DNA of 64,000 bases from positions 5,830,501-5,894,500 of the forward strand of contig CM075650.1 in assembly GCA_037953625.1 (NCBI GenBank). The letters are read 5' to 3'. This DNA comes from Crotalaria pallida. Its lineage: Eukaryota > Streptophyta > Magnoliopsida > Fabales > Fabaceae. A program made the position numbers and the translations under genes. A model generated the notes under the pieces. The model made no database searches, was not told the origin of the DNA, and was given only the letters and a program-made list of their open reading frames with translations. Position 1 is the first letter of the stretch; each line of letters starts with the position of its first letter. Positions 10,612 to 22,376 of the stretch are shown in pieces.

Positions 10612-12715
10612 ATAAACGTTCCTACCAACCAAACTTCCATTCTATATGGATGCACAAACATCAGGGTTGGTTTTATCTTTACATTAATTACTGTGATTTA
10701 GAAATATTCCAATTTCTCTTTTGAATGATTTATTTGAGGCGTAATCTTTGGCACAAAATTCTCCTTTGAATTATCTCAAAAACATGCCCTTAAGCTTAGA
10801 TTGGGAAAAACATAACCAATGGTACTCAAAAACTTAACTTTTTATTTTTCAGATTCAGGTACTAACCGGTTACAGTTTTAGGCTAACCGGTTAGAATTAC
10901 AGACCTGAAGTGTTTACCATTGTAATTCAGAAAAACCCTTTTTCTTGAATTTTCTACCCAATCCATAAACACGTTCAACATTAATTTACACCTCAAAAAC
11001 CACTGTTTTTATCATTCAAAAGTCTAAATCACATTCTGTTTCCAAAAGAGCATAATTTCCTCTTGAAATTATCTCATTAACTTAAGGTAATAACCCTTAC
11101 CCTTATATCTGAACCAAGACAATATTATCAACTCATTTTCAGATTGTTTCCAGTGAAATGAAAGTATAGATTTGAGCAAAATTAGTGAGACTTCAGGACT
11201 GTTTTATAAACTGATTTTCTTTTGAAATTTTGCAGTGTCTAACCGGTTACAAATATCGAGCAACCGGTTAGATTATGCAGTCAGTCCACTAAAACAAGAG
11301 TTTTGACACATCATTCTTTTCATTTCTCAAATCTAACCAAATTTCATCATTTGTCAGGGTTCATATACCTTAAACAAATATATTTCATCACAGAAACACA
11401 TTCAATTTGCATGCATTAAGCTTCTTGTATCAAATTGCATAAAAATCAATATAAACACAATTCAACACAACAAAACTTAAAACAAGCATTTAAATACTGA
11501 TTCCAGTATCAATATCCATTGCATGCATTAACACAAAGTTGCTCAAAACAACATTGAGCTAAAATATGGCCTCTAAGCCTTTGTGCTTTATACACATAAT
11601 GCCCTTTTTGAGTTTTGTTAACTCAAATCCTAAATCACTTGATTTTTAGTCTAAATCTAGTATAAGGTAGACTTCTCCCATACCTTAGGACAGAGTTTGA
11701 TGAAGACTAACACTGAACTTGAAGAAAAATCCACAGATTCCTCACAAACCCTAGGTTCTGCTCTCAGCCACGATTTCCATCAACAGGGTCCAAAGACCAG
11801 AAAATTTGACATAGTAATTGGCCAAAGAAATTGGGGAAAACAGTTAGAACTCAATCTAGGTAACATGTACTAGGAGATAGAAGTGATTTGAGGTCAAAGG
11901 AGTTCTTATACTTACCAAAATTGAAGCTTCAATTCAGCTCCAGAAATCAGTCTTTGCTGAACCAGTTTTTGAACTCCTTCACTTTAAAGGCTTCGTTCTC
12001 CTAGCTCCCTCACTCTCAACTCACAATATTTGGGTCTTTGTAAAGTTCTTGATGTAAGCTTTACAATGGTGTATCACTCGTCTCTCAACACTCAAGGAAG
12101 AAGGAGAATCTGCTTCCACGAAATTGAAACCCTAAATCAGCCCTTCAACCCAAAACTCAGATGAACAACCCCCAATTCATCAGAAATTCAGCTATTTATA
12201 GACCAACAAGAGTGACATGCACGTTGACGCGTGTTTTTCACTAATATGGGCGGTATTCGTGGCGGTTAATTGGATTAATCAAGTGATTACTCATCAAATT
12301 CCACTAACCCAGTTTCTGGGTTCATCGTCTAACCGGTTACAGGGCATTGCTAACCGGTTCAGTACAAAATTTAAAAATTAATATTTTTAAATCTTTCCCT
12401 CCAAGAACCTTTTCAATATTACCTTTAGGTCCTAAACCAAGGACTAAAATGCAATATTCTTATATTTTGCATTTATTTTCCATATAAAAATATCTCAACT
12501 TATTTTTATATTTCAGACTAATTAAATACAAAACATAAACTTGGAAATTCGTATAAATTAATAATAATACTTTTATTATTAATTTTCTTATTATCCGGGA
12601 GACGAAAATTAGGGGTGTTACAGACGATTCCCCTGGATTCAGCATATCCTTCTGATAAATATATCAAGAAAACAGAACTAGCATTGAATCTCTATTATAT
12701 ATTTTTGAGTTCATT

Positions 12716-13773
12716 CCTTGCAACCATAAAATTTCTCGATCAATGAGACTCCACATCATCAAAAGTTGAGAAAATAAAAATCAATAAGTCATGTCTTGTA
12801 TCCTGATAATTTTCAAATTTAAACAAAAAAATACTAATGTATGTAGAGATTAATGGGTGTGCACTGATGGTGTAAATTTTTTTTACACCATCAGTGAATC
12901 ATCCACCATTCATTTGTATTACTTTTATTTAAAAGTCAAAAACCATAATCATGTGAAAGTGGAATTATGCACTGATGGTTTAAAAAACAGTGCACCATCT
13001 ATTTTCTCATGTATCAATGAAATATTTTGTACTAAAATGGTACACTATTTCAATCCTAAATACTATTAATAAAATTTAAAAACAAAATAAACTAATGTAC
13101 AAGTGGTTACACTGTTTCGTTCAATTCTGAGTATTATTAAAAAAAAAAAAAAACTAATGTACCAGTGCAATATTTTGTAAATCTATATTTCAATCCAATG
13201 TAAGGTAATATATAACATATAATAAATCAACCATCGAATACACGATTTGATTGAACTGAACACAAATGACCCATTTTGAGTTGAAAAAGTCAAAGACTTT
13301 AATTTTCTCATGGAATACCTTATCAATACACATTATAATTCTTAATACAATACAAACGTAGAACCACAATTTTAAGCTATTAATAACAAAATCTTAATAT
13401 AAATGTTTCCTTAACGTCCATATTTGATAGTAGATTTAGCAACATCAATCTTCTTGAAAAGGTAACAATTAAAATAATTGAGGAACTTTTTTATCTTTGT
13501 TAACCTATGCTATTATGAGTGATGATGGTTAAAGACAAAAATAATGAGGTGTTTTTAGTGGAAGTCCATGTCCATTAGTATTTTATATTTTAAATATCAT
13601 TATTTTAAAAATTAACTATCTATTGAATTCCCTTATTGCATGGGTGAACATTTCAGACTAAAATAAATTGAAGAAAAATTACTAAAAGGAGAAAACAAGA
13701 GAACCAAAAAAACATGAATAAAAATATTTTAATGATATCAAGTCAATGAATTGGGGGAAGGGTCGATGTACAT
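12716..13773. repeat. Host segment duplicated at 39040-40082 (copy 1)
   Basis: About 1.05 kb of AT-rich non-coding DNA, from CCTTGCAAC to GTACAT. It matches 39040-40082 closely, with small indels. There is no convincing ORF. It contains a MITE-like palindrome. Copy 1 continues uninterrupted past GTACAT into TTATAGC, while copy 2 is interrupted at that point by element E. Confidence 0.85.
12862..12896. repeat. Perfect inverted repeat, MITE-like
   Basis: CACTGATGGTGTAAA and its reverse complement TTTACACCATCAGTG, 15-bp arms with a 5-bp T/A loop. A related pair lies in copy 2 of the duplication at about 39276-39315 with one mismatch, and a collapsed one at about 12970-12998. It resembles the terminal part of a small inverted-repeat element; no TSD was identified. 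Confidence 0.6.
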
Positions 13774-14453
13774 TTATAGCTACAATGTAATTCCTTGCAC
13801 ATGAGACAACCTTCATGTTTGGCAACTTTTTAATTATATAGATGAGGATAAAGTTTTTTATAATTCTCGCGAGGGGGCTCCACCTTTGATTGCAGCCAAG
13901 CAACAACTGTAGGCAAATACATTATACAGATACACCATTAACAAATTAAAATTATTATAATAAATAATATGTTAACTTAATTTACAACCAAGTGCGTCAT
14001 CCACAGAAAAAAGAAACCAACATAGTTACCTAAAATATAAATGGCCACCAAATAAAGTAAACATTTGCTCGCAAAAGGTTTACATGATCTCCAACCATTT
14101 TAAACTTCTAAGACTCATTTCATCATGATTTTATTTGGAGGAGTAATATGAATAGCTAATATATCTTTAGATGATCAGATTGAAGTTTTACTCTTAAAAA
14201 ATATTATATATTAAATATATATATATATATAGCATCAAATTTATTCATAATGTAATAATTAAAGATTTAAGAAGTTTTATTAAATGTAATATTTCCTTTC
14301 AATTTTTAGCACCTTCAGTTGATATATTGAAAAAAAAAATTTATTAAACGGAAAAGAAAATAGAAAATGATGAGAGTAATGTGACACAGTTTAAAAAAAA
14401 ACCGAAACAATCTTTTTGGGAAAACTAAATAGATACCTATTACGAAATAATTT
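13774..14453. other. AT-rich host DNA, possible 3' part of the peptide gene
   Basis: No clear ORF. On the minus strand a pyrimidine-rich stretch followed by an AG near 13911 could be a splice acceptor for the gene whose first exon is at 14454-14690. A less AT-rich patch at about 13855-13910 would then be exon 2 or 3' UTR. There is a short TA run at about 14215-14232. Confidence 0.35.
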
Positions 14454-14690
14454 TTATGATAAATTAGGTACATTGATGCAAATTAACTTACATTGTTTTT
14501 CATCAGGGTGTTGTGGGTCACATTCACTATCGCATTTCATTCTACATACCCAAGTCCAATTATTGCATTCATCTTGGCATTTTTTTTGGCAGGCAGCAAC
14601 ATCATTATTAGATTCAACTATGGTCATTTGAAGAGCTACAAGGACAACAAGGCAAACCAGCAAAAATTTAACATTATTATTGTTTTCCAT
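14454..14690 (-). CDS. Small secreted cysteine-rich peptide (thionin-like or hairpinin-like)
   Basis: 78 codons from ATG 14690. Residues about 8-27 are a hydrophobic signal peptide (FLLVCLVVLVALQ) ending near VES. The mature part has eight cysteines with repeated C-x3-C spacing: C-x3-C-x3-C-x6-C-x3-C-x3-C-x10-C-x3-C. Such spacing is known from plant defence peptides such as alpha-hairpinins and thionin-like proteins, and from legume secreted peptides; the exact family is not settled here. The last residues are uncertain: a consensus donor GTAAGT (14486-14491 on the plus strand as ACTTAC) falls inside the seventh cysteine codon region, so the gene may be spliced to an exon near 13910 and the last cysteines may not be translated as shown. 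The likely product is secreted. This is the only convincing non-transposon gene in the window. Confidence 0.6.
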   Translation of the reverse strand: MENNNNVKFLLVCLVVLVALQMTIVESNNDVAACQKKCQDECNNWTWVCRMKCDSECDPQHPDEKQCKLICINVPNLS

Positions 14691-14699
14691 TTTCTTTGC

Positions 14700-17600
14700 T
14701 CCCTTTAGCTAACTCGTTTGATGTTTCTTTTTCCTCCTTCCTTCCCTTTTGATTTGTCATCAATTCATATAAAGTTTTTATAGTTGTATAATCCGTCATA
14801 CTTACAATAACTTCAATGGTTTGTTCCAAAAATTTAGAATTCTTATTACAATGTCTCCTATTTTTAAACAAAACAAAAAAACTTATAAAAGAAAAAGTGA
14901 GTTAATAAATAATTCTAAATTTGACCAATTTCTTTCCATTTGGAATCTTTTTAGTTTACTGATTTACCTTTTTTTTTATATTTTCAAGACAATTATCATT
15001 TTATTTGTCATTTCTGAAGAAAAAGTAAGAATGTAGAATATTATAGTACAATAAGAAGTTAATTAAGTTGTAGCTGTGAGAAAAAAGTGACATATAGATC
15101 TAGTTTCATGAAGCAAGAAGAACAAAATATTTATAAATTAACCTAAAATAAATATAATATTAATATTTATTTGTTATAATAACACATCAATGTCAATGCA
15201 AGCATGTGAAAAGTTCATGTAAAAAATCTATATGGGAAAATTAATGCCAAAAAACTAATGTAGTTTGTAATAAAAATTAATAACAATAAAATAGTAAATC
15301 AATTTTTCATAATCAAGCTATAGGCTTTCAAAAAATCAAAAACAATAAATTAATAACAATAAAATAGTAAATTAATAACAATAAATTAATAACAATAAAA
15401 TAGTAAATTAATAACTAATGTAGTTTGTGAGAAGATGACTGAAGTAGCAAGTAGCTTTCAAAAACTATAGGCTCTCTTTTCAAAATATACAAGCACTTTT
15501 CTAGAGCTCATATCAAGATAGTATTTAATTTGTTCATATCTATTTATTTTTTCTTAGTCTATTCGTATCTTTTATTAGCTATCAATATGCTATTATATTC
15601 AAATCAGGCCATCAGTTTCAAACTTAGAGATATGTAACTACCTTTTATACATTAATGAAGCTCCTCATATTGGCTACCTTCTAAATTAATAAAGATGCTA
15701 ACCATGATTTCACTCTAGTCAACTCTGAGGTATCACGAGCCCTTTACTAGCTACCACTTTGCGTAACTCCAATTCCTCAACCTCCATCACCACCATTGAT
15801 TTTAACCGTAACAAATCAATTAATCAATTCCATAATTTCAGTATGGATCAAAAGTGTCAGCGTCCACTTAAACAAAATTACCTAGTGTTATTTGCAAACA
15901 TATATAATAGTTAAGATTTCACAAAACCACTTCAAAGAATTTCTAACATAATGTGAACTTTTCAAAGTCCACTTCCCAAACTCAAGGATCCAAAAAATTA
16001 AGATAAAAACCTGTTGTCAGTTTTTAAAAAGGATCCTTTTAGTGAAAAAGCTTCAAATACTCCATTTCAATATCAAAACAAAACTAAATTTTGGAAACTC
16101 AATCCTTAACTAACATCGATATTTCATTGATATCAAGAAGTTTTTCAATAAATCTCTAAGACTTTAACACTTCACCAAATTTTATCAAAAAAATCCTTAT
16201 TCTCACAAATCCAATCAATACAATCAGATTCCCCTCAAACAACTCGAAACCTAAATACTATAACCACCTTTGGAATATACAACTTTTCCTTAGTATTCAA
16301 ACTCAATATCCCAATGAGAATCGGCAACATAACATTTTGTTTTTGATCATTCCGAAATATTTTATAGACATTCAATTGATTTCCAAAACAATTTATAACA
16401 TCGTTAGTTGCAAAAAAAAAAAAAATCTAGCCATTTATATGTACCTGCATTGCTAATTATGACTGAACCAGTCATTTGAGTCATGATTAAAATCAAGAAG
16501 ATTAACTTGAATTGACCTTTTTTTTGGAGCTTAGAGCATAGGAATGTGAGAGAAAACTTAATTATATGCTCCTAAAGAAACAAAAATTGTCAATGGATTA
16601 AACTTCGTTCCCAAAACTTCATGTCCAAAATTTAAACTTTTGCTTATGACAAAGGTCATGATTTTTTATATTCATATGGTACATGATTACTTTGATTGAA
16701 AATCAAAGGTTCCCCTACTAATAATTTTGATAATGACTTATAGTTATATAAGTATTTCATATAATCATTCGTTATATTGAGAAGTGTAACCACCCTCCTT
16801 ATTAGTCTTATATAAGGACATGTTTTCCTATGAGAAAATAATAAGAGTGGATGATATGATCCATTCCTGAAGAACGTCACTATATATGTTTAGGAATGAA
16901 TAAAATGAGATGAAATGGTATAGCTAGTTCTTTATGAACTAGGCACTTGACTTCTTGGTACGTAGAAACATTTGTTTGCCTTGCATCTAAAACATGAAAT
17001 ATTTGTTAGTTTAATCATTGAGAGAAATCATTTTGTTCTTTTAAATATGAAATAATGCAATGTTCCATTTTTTGTTGTGAATATTTTATGTCTTCCTAAA
17101 GATAAAATAGGCTCCCTTGTCGATTTTGTCAAATATATTGGAAGGAAATATTATCATGTTTTGTAAATTTATATTTCAATCCTGAATATTATTTAAAAAA
17201 AGTAATGTACCAGTGCAATGTTTTGTAACTCTACATTATATATTTTTGATTCCAATCATTATAACCAGAGAGTTTCTCAGAGCTCTTCCAATACAAGTTA
17301 GGAAAATTGGAACTTTTTATGCGAGATATGCCACGTGTCGACGATGTTTATTATTTTAAAAAATAAAAATTTCTTGAAAAGATATGTCTTATTGATTAAC
17401 ACCCTTCCATAATAATGTTACTAAAGACAGTTTAAAAAAAATTAAATTCTGAAATAATATTAATGCACCTTTACAGTAAAAATTCGAAACACCATTTCAT
17501 AATAATATATACTAATGTATCTTGACCATTTAAGACTTTATATATAACTATGATACATTTTTAAGCACTCAAAAAACAATGATTTCGTGTATAATAAGTG

Positions 17601-18349
17601 GTGCAATGTCTCAAACTAAGTACAAACCACAAGAAAAAAAACTACCAATTAATACACCCGTACACATAAACTAATGCACTTATTTCATTGCACAAAAATC
17701 ATTGCAGGATAAATAACTTCACTTCACGCACAAATGTACTCTTTCTGTTAAAAAATAAATAATGTAGATAAATTTAAAAATAATTCTCGCATTTCTAAAA
17801 TTTTTACATTTTGATTTCTTTATCAATTTCAAACAACAATCCTAACACATAATAAGAGTTTGATATTTCTTATATGCCAAATTAAATGTTTAAAATTTAA
17901 TTTAATTACTGAGTAGATAAAAAAATTAATAACCCATGCATTGCACGGGATAATTCGTAATAAATTATATAATAATATGATATAACCCATAATAGAAGAT
18001 AAGGATTTAGAACATGAAAATAAATTATGTATACAAAGAAAAGTTAAAGTCTGCACGACTATATTCTTTTCTTCTTGTGGGTTGTTCCATGTTCCTCTCC
18101 TATTTACGTAGTGGAGTAAATTTATATAATAAAAGGACAGAAACTGTGTCTATTCAGTTTGACTTCAAACAAACTCTGAGTAATCGAGCACGAATGATGG
18201 GACAAAGATCGCTTGTCCGAAAGCCTGTATGCACACACAAGTTTTAGAAAACTGAAAAATAACTTTCCCACTATGATAGCATTTTTGTAATATTTGATGG
18301 AGTTTGATTGGTTAGAGACGAGACAGGAAATTTTGGGACAGAGGATCTT
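14700..18349. other. AT-rich intergenic DNA
   Basis: 3.6 kb without a supported gene. It has a tandem AT-rich motif (AATTAATAACAATAAAATAGT, about 15335-15420, several copies), poly-A/T runs, and scattered short ORFs typical of AT-rich noise. About 17170-17230 repeats a phrase (GTACCAGTGCAATGTTTTGTAA) also found in the duplicated segment near 13150 and 39470. Confidence 0.6.
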
Positions 18350-18725
18350 CATCCCGAATGAAGGAAGGTTTATATGACTTCATTTTTTAACAGTTACAAA
18401 CATTAGGGTGATCAGTCCTAATATTTAAACCATTAATAATAAAATCGTTTTTTCTGATATATTCTTTCACAAGAAAGACTATACGATGTATCTTTAAGTT
18501 AGATGAATTTAAAGATAGAAATATTTGTCACCATTAGATTTAGCTAGGTAGTCATGTCCTAGAGATATTTCCGTTGGGGAGACATATATTTGTTAATCTC
18601 TATAATCTCAACTAACTTTCTATTTCTGTAGTGTTCAGGAATATTTATCACATCCAACTATGATAAAGATTTCGATTAAAGAAATTTGGTCCAACGTCTT
18701 TTCAAGATTCCCCATCTATCAAATG
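18350..18725. repeat. Diverged copy of the D interior hairpin block
   Basis: Aligns by eye with 44332-44690 inside element D. Shared landmarks are AGGGTGATCAGTCC, TTTCACAAGAAAG, TTTAAGTTAGATGAA, TTTCCGTTGGGGAGAC and ATCACATCCAA. Four of these are loops or centres of inverted repeats whose arms differ between the two copies. It is probably the remnant of a D-related element lying directly left of the G LTR edge. Confidence 0.65.
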
Positions 18726-19146
18726 GTTTAATTGTAACAGCCCGATTTTCATAACATAAAATAACCATTTATTGTTTATGAAGTTGCTAAAAATGAGAAT
18801 TTTTTTTTTAAACATGAATATGTTGTGATGCAACAACTTTGCCTTTCACTGAAAACCGAGTTATCACTAAATTACTTACTTACTTGAATTTCTAAAACAT
18901 TCATCATTGTAAAATAATTTAACTTCGAGTCCATTACAGTTCATTATATTACATCAAAAGGACTCATACTGTTCCAAAAGGTTTCATCATCACAGTTCTC
19001 CAAAATAAAAGTACTAAACAAGACGAATTAAAAATAAGCTGAATTACATAAATAGTTCATTGCTCAGGTAATCCTCAACTGAAGATATAGATCCTAGACA
19101 CAAGAGAACAGCTCCACCACTAATATGCCCTGACACAGTACTCCTC

Positions 19147-19542
19147 CTAATCAATCACCATATTACCCTCTTCACTAGTGTCGGAATCGGATAAATACTC
19201 CTCTTCCATCACTACATCCTCATCATCTATGTCCATCCAATTCTCCTCCACCTCCGGCGCCTGAAATTGTTGCTGCAAAAAGTCATCCTCAATAGGTTCT
19301 GGCAGCACCGCGGCCAACGGTACTGGCTGTCCTCCAAACTCATGCTGCTCCCGTGGTCCTCCATCCTGATAATCGTGAAGAATGATATGTTCTATATGAA
19401 TATCCCCAGCTGTCCCCCTCATAACGTGTTCCGGATCCTCTATCTCAAGAGAAGAATCACCCCTCCATATCCACCCACTAAGGGTGACCTCATACGCTCC
19501 CTCCAACAAGGGCCAAACGTGGATCGCTATAGTATGTGCCAT
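19147..19542 (-). CDS. LTR-internal acidic ORF in G, unknown function
   Basis: 131 codons from ATG 19542. The N-terminus is MAHTIAIHVWPLLEGAYEV, followed by TLSGW and a strongly acidic C-terminal half (VEENWMDIDDEDVVMEEEY). Its place in the LTR, the TAG directly before ATGG, the short N-terminal domain and the acidic tail match the LTR ORF of A, E and F. Sequence identity is too low to prove homology by eye. The frame is intact. Function unknown; the acidic tail alone is not diagnostic. Confidence 0.45.
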   Translation of the reverse strand: MAHTIAIHVWPLLEGAYEVTLSGWIWRGDSSLEIEDPEHVMRGTAGDIHIEHIILHDYQDGGPREQHEFGGQPVPLAAVLPEPIEDDFLQQQFQAPEVEENWMDIDDEDVVMEEEYLSDSDTSEEGNMVID

Positions 19543-20035
19543 CTACCCGTTGCAATACCGGTGTAACCCGATACGACAACATGATAGGAGAGAGGTCAGC
19601 ATTCCAGAAGTACAACAATAACAAAACAGTCTAATGATAATTCAAAGTAAAAGAAGATAGACAGAATAATTTATGAAGCTAGATTCCAAATATTAACATA
19701 TATTAAACATGTATCGGACACATATATATAATAACTGAAGATATATAGCTGATACGCCCAAGAAATCGAACCAACGATTCCAAATAATCTCTAAGGCAAT
19801 TTTATTTCTGATCGTCCTAGGCATTTTCTTAAAGGTCTTCATGGACACCATTTTTGTCACATGGCCGTCAGGAACAACAAATTGTAACACACTTTTTATT
19901 GAAATTAAAAACAACAAACTATGATTATGAGGATACTCTCATAATCCTAATATTCCATAATGATAATAACAAGAGCTATTACACACTCATGCTAATACCA
20001 TTTACCACCACAAGAGATATAACGCACCCTTGCTT

Positions 20036-20290
20036 AAGGCATTGGACCAATCACTGGACCAAATGGATATTAAGATAGTGAGTCCATTCTCACAACCAAT
20101 CCTAATTCACACTTAAACATAAAAACATAAACCTAGAAAAATAAAGGAAAAGGTGGAAGAGACAGAATTGGTCTAAAGAAATGAAGAGGAGCCACAACCT
20201 CAGGATGAGATTGATAATCCTCAAGGCCACCACAAAGGCATCGCACCTCTGCTTAGGCCATGGTCCAATCACTGGACCATAGGGGCAGAG
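20036..20290. repeat. Two inverted-repeat modules in G
   Basis: Two units share the phrase GCACC...TTGCTTAAGGC/CTGCTTAGGC, then an inverted repeat around the core CCAATCACTGGA. Arms are CATTGG/CCAAATG near 20039-20065 and CCATGG/CCATAGG near 20258-20283. The inner ATGGTCCA/TGGACCAT at 20260-20280 is a perfect 8-bp arm pair. A third decayed phrase lies near 20652. Confidence 0.55.
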
Positions 20291-20980
20291 CCCCAAGAAC
20301 TCCAATCACAAGAGACTTTCAAAACAAAGCTTTTTATTATTTCTTCCAAGCGTGTTTACAAGTGAGATGGATGACTCTATATATAGATGAGGAGGGCGTG
20401 AACTATGGCAGCCCACATAAGCATGTTTTCCCTCTTCATAACTTCCTCATCATGAGCCATAAATTTCCTCTTAATTACAAACTATAACCCCCCATTCAAT
20501 ACATTTTGTAACCCCCCCATGATGACATAGTTATTATATTTAATCCATAGTAATGATGGTGGTTACACACACTTAATTACAAATTAATGATTCTAATAAT
20601 TGTAGATGCTTCTAAACTTTATGAAGGCAACCAAGAAATATTCTTTCTCTTGCTTAGGCCATGAGCTATTTGCTCCCTTCGATCCCTTGGCTGAAATATT
20701 TTCATAGAGAAGAAGATCATCAATTTCATAATTTCCACATTAATTTGTAACTCTCCCATTGATTGCATAATGATTGCCATTATTCTTCATTCATGGGCGT
20801 GTAAATGAGAGGCTTGTTGGCCATCCTTTAGATTATTTGAGGACTTCTTCAATTGCTTGCTCAATGATGGATTATGGATTGATTGTCCTCAAACCAGAGT
20901 CCATCAATAGCAGTAGGTAATCATGATGTGCATGTAAAAGTTATTTACAATTCATAAAACGTCAATTTCTTATGCTATCA
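20291..20980. other. Non-coding stretch left of the LINE
   Basis: No supported gene. C/T- and A/T-rich, and possibly continued LTR sequence of G. It ends with AAGATTC (20981-20987), the likely LINE target duplication. Confidence 0.4.
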
Positions 20981-21059
20981 AAGATTCTTAGGGTTTGACT
21001 TTTCTCTCTTCTCTCTCTCTCGGCTGCATAGGGTTTCCTCTGTTGCTGGCGTGGCCACC

Positions 21060-22376
21060 ATGGCCAAGATGAGAGGGAGGCCTCCGAAGTCTCCTTCACC
21101 ACAAACACCGTCCACTGTGACTCAGCGTAACAAACAACAGCAGGTCTTTGATCTCTCCCAATTAGATGATGAGGATATGGCAGTCATTGATGCCTTGTCC
21201 CCTAAGCAACTGGAATCATTAATGCAAGGTATTGAGTTAATCCGTGACAGAGTGAATAAGAAAGAGGTTCCTGCAACACAGCAAGAGCAAAGTGAAGATC
21301 AGCAGCATACAGAAGAAAACAATAATAATGTAGAAAGGAAAGATCCTGAATCAGATAGGAATGTCAATCCAAAACCTAATGTGTGGGATAGTTTTGATAT
21401 ATCAAAACTTCGTAATGCAGGTGGTAAGCTGAAATTTCATCAACCTGGTTTGAAAGATGGAGTGGCTATAGGGAAGATTGATCCCTGTGATGTTGAGGAG
21501 GAAGTGAAATATTGGCAGAATTCAATAGTCTGTTATGTGCTTGGAGCAAACCCCCCATATCCTGTTCTGTGTGGCTTTATCAAAAAAGCATGGGGTCAAT
21601 ATGGCATTGACAAAATACTTATGAATACGGATGGCACTCTAATTGTTAGATTTAACAATGAGGAGGGGAGAAATAGTGTGTTGGTGGTGGGTATCTACCA
21701 TTTTGATAAGAAGCCATTGATCATTGCCCCCTGGACAGGGAGATCTGTTACAAAAAGTTTTCTGGATAGGGTACCTATTTGGGTCCAACTGCCAAATTTG
21801 AATTTGAAATTTTGGGGTGCCTCTGCTCTAGGGAAGATTGCAAGTTTGGTTGGAACACCTATCATGGCAGATAAAGTAACTGAAGAGAAGAACAGAATAA
21901 GCTATGCAAGGGTTTTGATAGAAGTAGATCCAGCTGTCCTTCCTGAGGAAGTGCACTTTGAGGATGAGAAAGGAAATATTATTTCTCAAAAGGTGAGTTA
22001 TGAATGGAAGCCTGTTCTATGTACTAAATGTTCATCTTATGGTCATGATGGCAAGATGTGTAGGAAAGGGATGAAGCAACAGTGGGTTATTAAGAATAAA
22101 CCCAACCAACAAGAGATACAACAGCTGGATGATGCTCTGAAATTGAAACACAATATTGACATAGGGACTGTGCCTAAAGTAAATGTGGTAGAAGCAAGGA
22201 GTGCTGTAGAGAATGTGATTAATGCACTTACAAAATCTGATCAAGTCATTGATAAAGGCAAACAAAAGGAAGGGGAGAATGAAGGCTGGGTAACAGTTAA
22301 TACAAGAAGTAAGATGCAGCAAAGGGTGATTGATATGCAGAGGGGTGAGTCTTCAGGAGACCCTCCAAATGGATAG
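21060..22376 (+). CDS. LINE ORF1, nucleic-acid binding protein
   Basis: ATG 21060 sits in a strong context (GCCACCATGG); a GTG three codons earlier is less likely. About 438 codons, intact. A low-complexity N-terminus (residues 1-110, Q/E/N-rich) leads to a DUF4283-like domain around residues 150-290 (motifs FNNEEGRN, PLIIAPW, VPIWVQLPNL). A CCHC knuckle CTKCSSYGHDGKMC lies at about 22019-22060. ORF1 proteins of plant L1 elements bind RNA in the retrotransposition particle. The stop overlaps the ORF2 ATG (22369) by eight bases, a tight overlap that suggests coupled translation. ORF1 is intact while ORF2 is heavily mutated. Confidence 0.88.
   Translation: MAKMRGRPPKSPSPQTPSTVTQRNKQQQVFDLSQLDDEDMAVIDALSPKQLESLMQGIELIRDRVNKKEVPATQQEQSEDQQHTEENNNNVERKDPESDRNVNPKPNVWDSFDISKLRNAGGKLKFHQPGLKDGVAIGKIDPCDVEEEVKYWQNSIVCYVLGANPPYPVLCGFIKKAWGQYGIDKILMNTDGTLIVRFNNEEGRNSVLVVGIYHFDKKPLIIAPWTGRSVTKSFLDRVPIWVQLPNLNLKFWGASALGKIASLVGTPIMADKVTEEKNRISYARVLIEVDPAVLPEEVHFEDEKGNIISQKVSYEWKPVLCTKCSSYGHDGKMCRKGMKQQWVIKNKPNQQEIQQLDDALKLKHNIDIGTVPKVNVVEARSAVENVINALTKSDQVIDKGKQKEGENEGWVTVNTRSKMQQRVIDMQRGESSGDPPNG

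Larger units (their letters stand above)
935..12622 (-). mobile_element. Element A: complete Ty3/gypsy Tekay-type chromovirus
   Basis: A full-length LTR retrotransposon on the minus strand. Two LTRs of about 3.57 kb start TGTGACACTC and end GGGGTGTTACA on the plus strand. A 5-bp target duplication GACGA flanks it (930-934 and 12623-12627). The PBS complements initiator tRNA-Met, and a polypurine tract abuts the left (3') LTR. The interior holds one gag-pol frame in the order Gag, protease, RT, RNase H, integrase, chromodomain. That order and the large LTRs point to the Tekay/Del clade. The coding frame is broken. The LTRs are very similar by eye but differ in small indels, so insertion is fairly recent yet not the newest in the window. 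Confidence 0.93.
9042..12622 (-). repeat. Element A, 5' LTR (right copy)
   Basis: Partner of 935-4494, about 3.58 kb. It holds the second LTR ORF (9691-10164), a hairpin array (10388-10611) with one extra module (ACGTTC CTA GAACG near 10490), and a full TAACCGGTTA pair near 12331-12357. Its module 2 has a stem mismatch (GTTCCCAAAAC), a private mutation. Confidence 0.93.
18733..20980 (-). mobile_element. G: degenerate LTR-type sequence, minus orientation
   Basis: Begins TGTAACAGCCCGATTTTC, matching the TGTAACACCCCGATT-style LTR edge of element F (53556). It follows the same order as the A LTR: edge, then an ORF on the minus strand (19147-19542), then inverted repeats (about 20036-20290). No gag-pol, PBS or TSD was found. 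A LINE interrupts it at 20981, and related LTR-like sequence resumes at 35374. It is old and its right boundary is unresolved. Confidence 0.5.

Noticed and set aside
13682..13906. 74-codon minus ORF near the peptide gene
   Set aside because: Low-complexity AT-rich translation without domain. It may overlap a second exon of the peptide gene but is not supported as its own gene.
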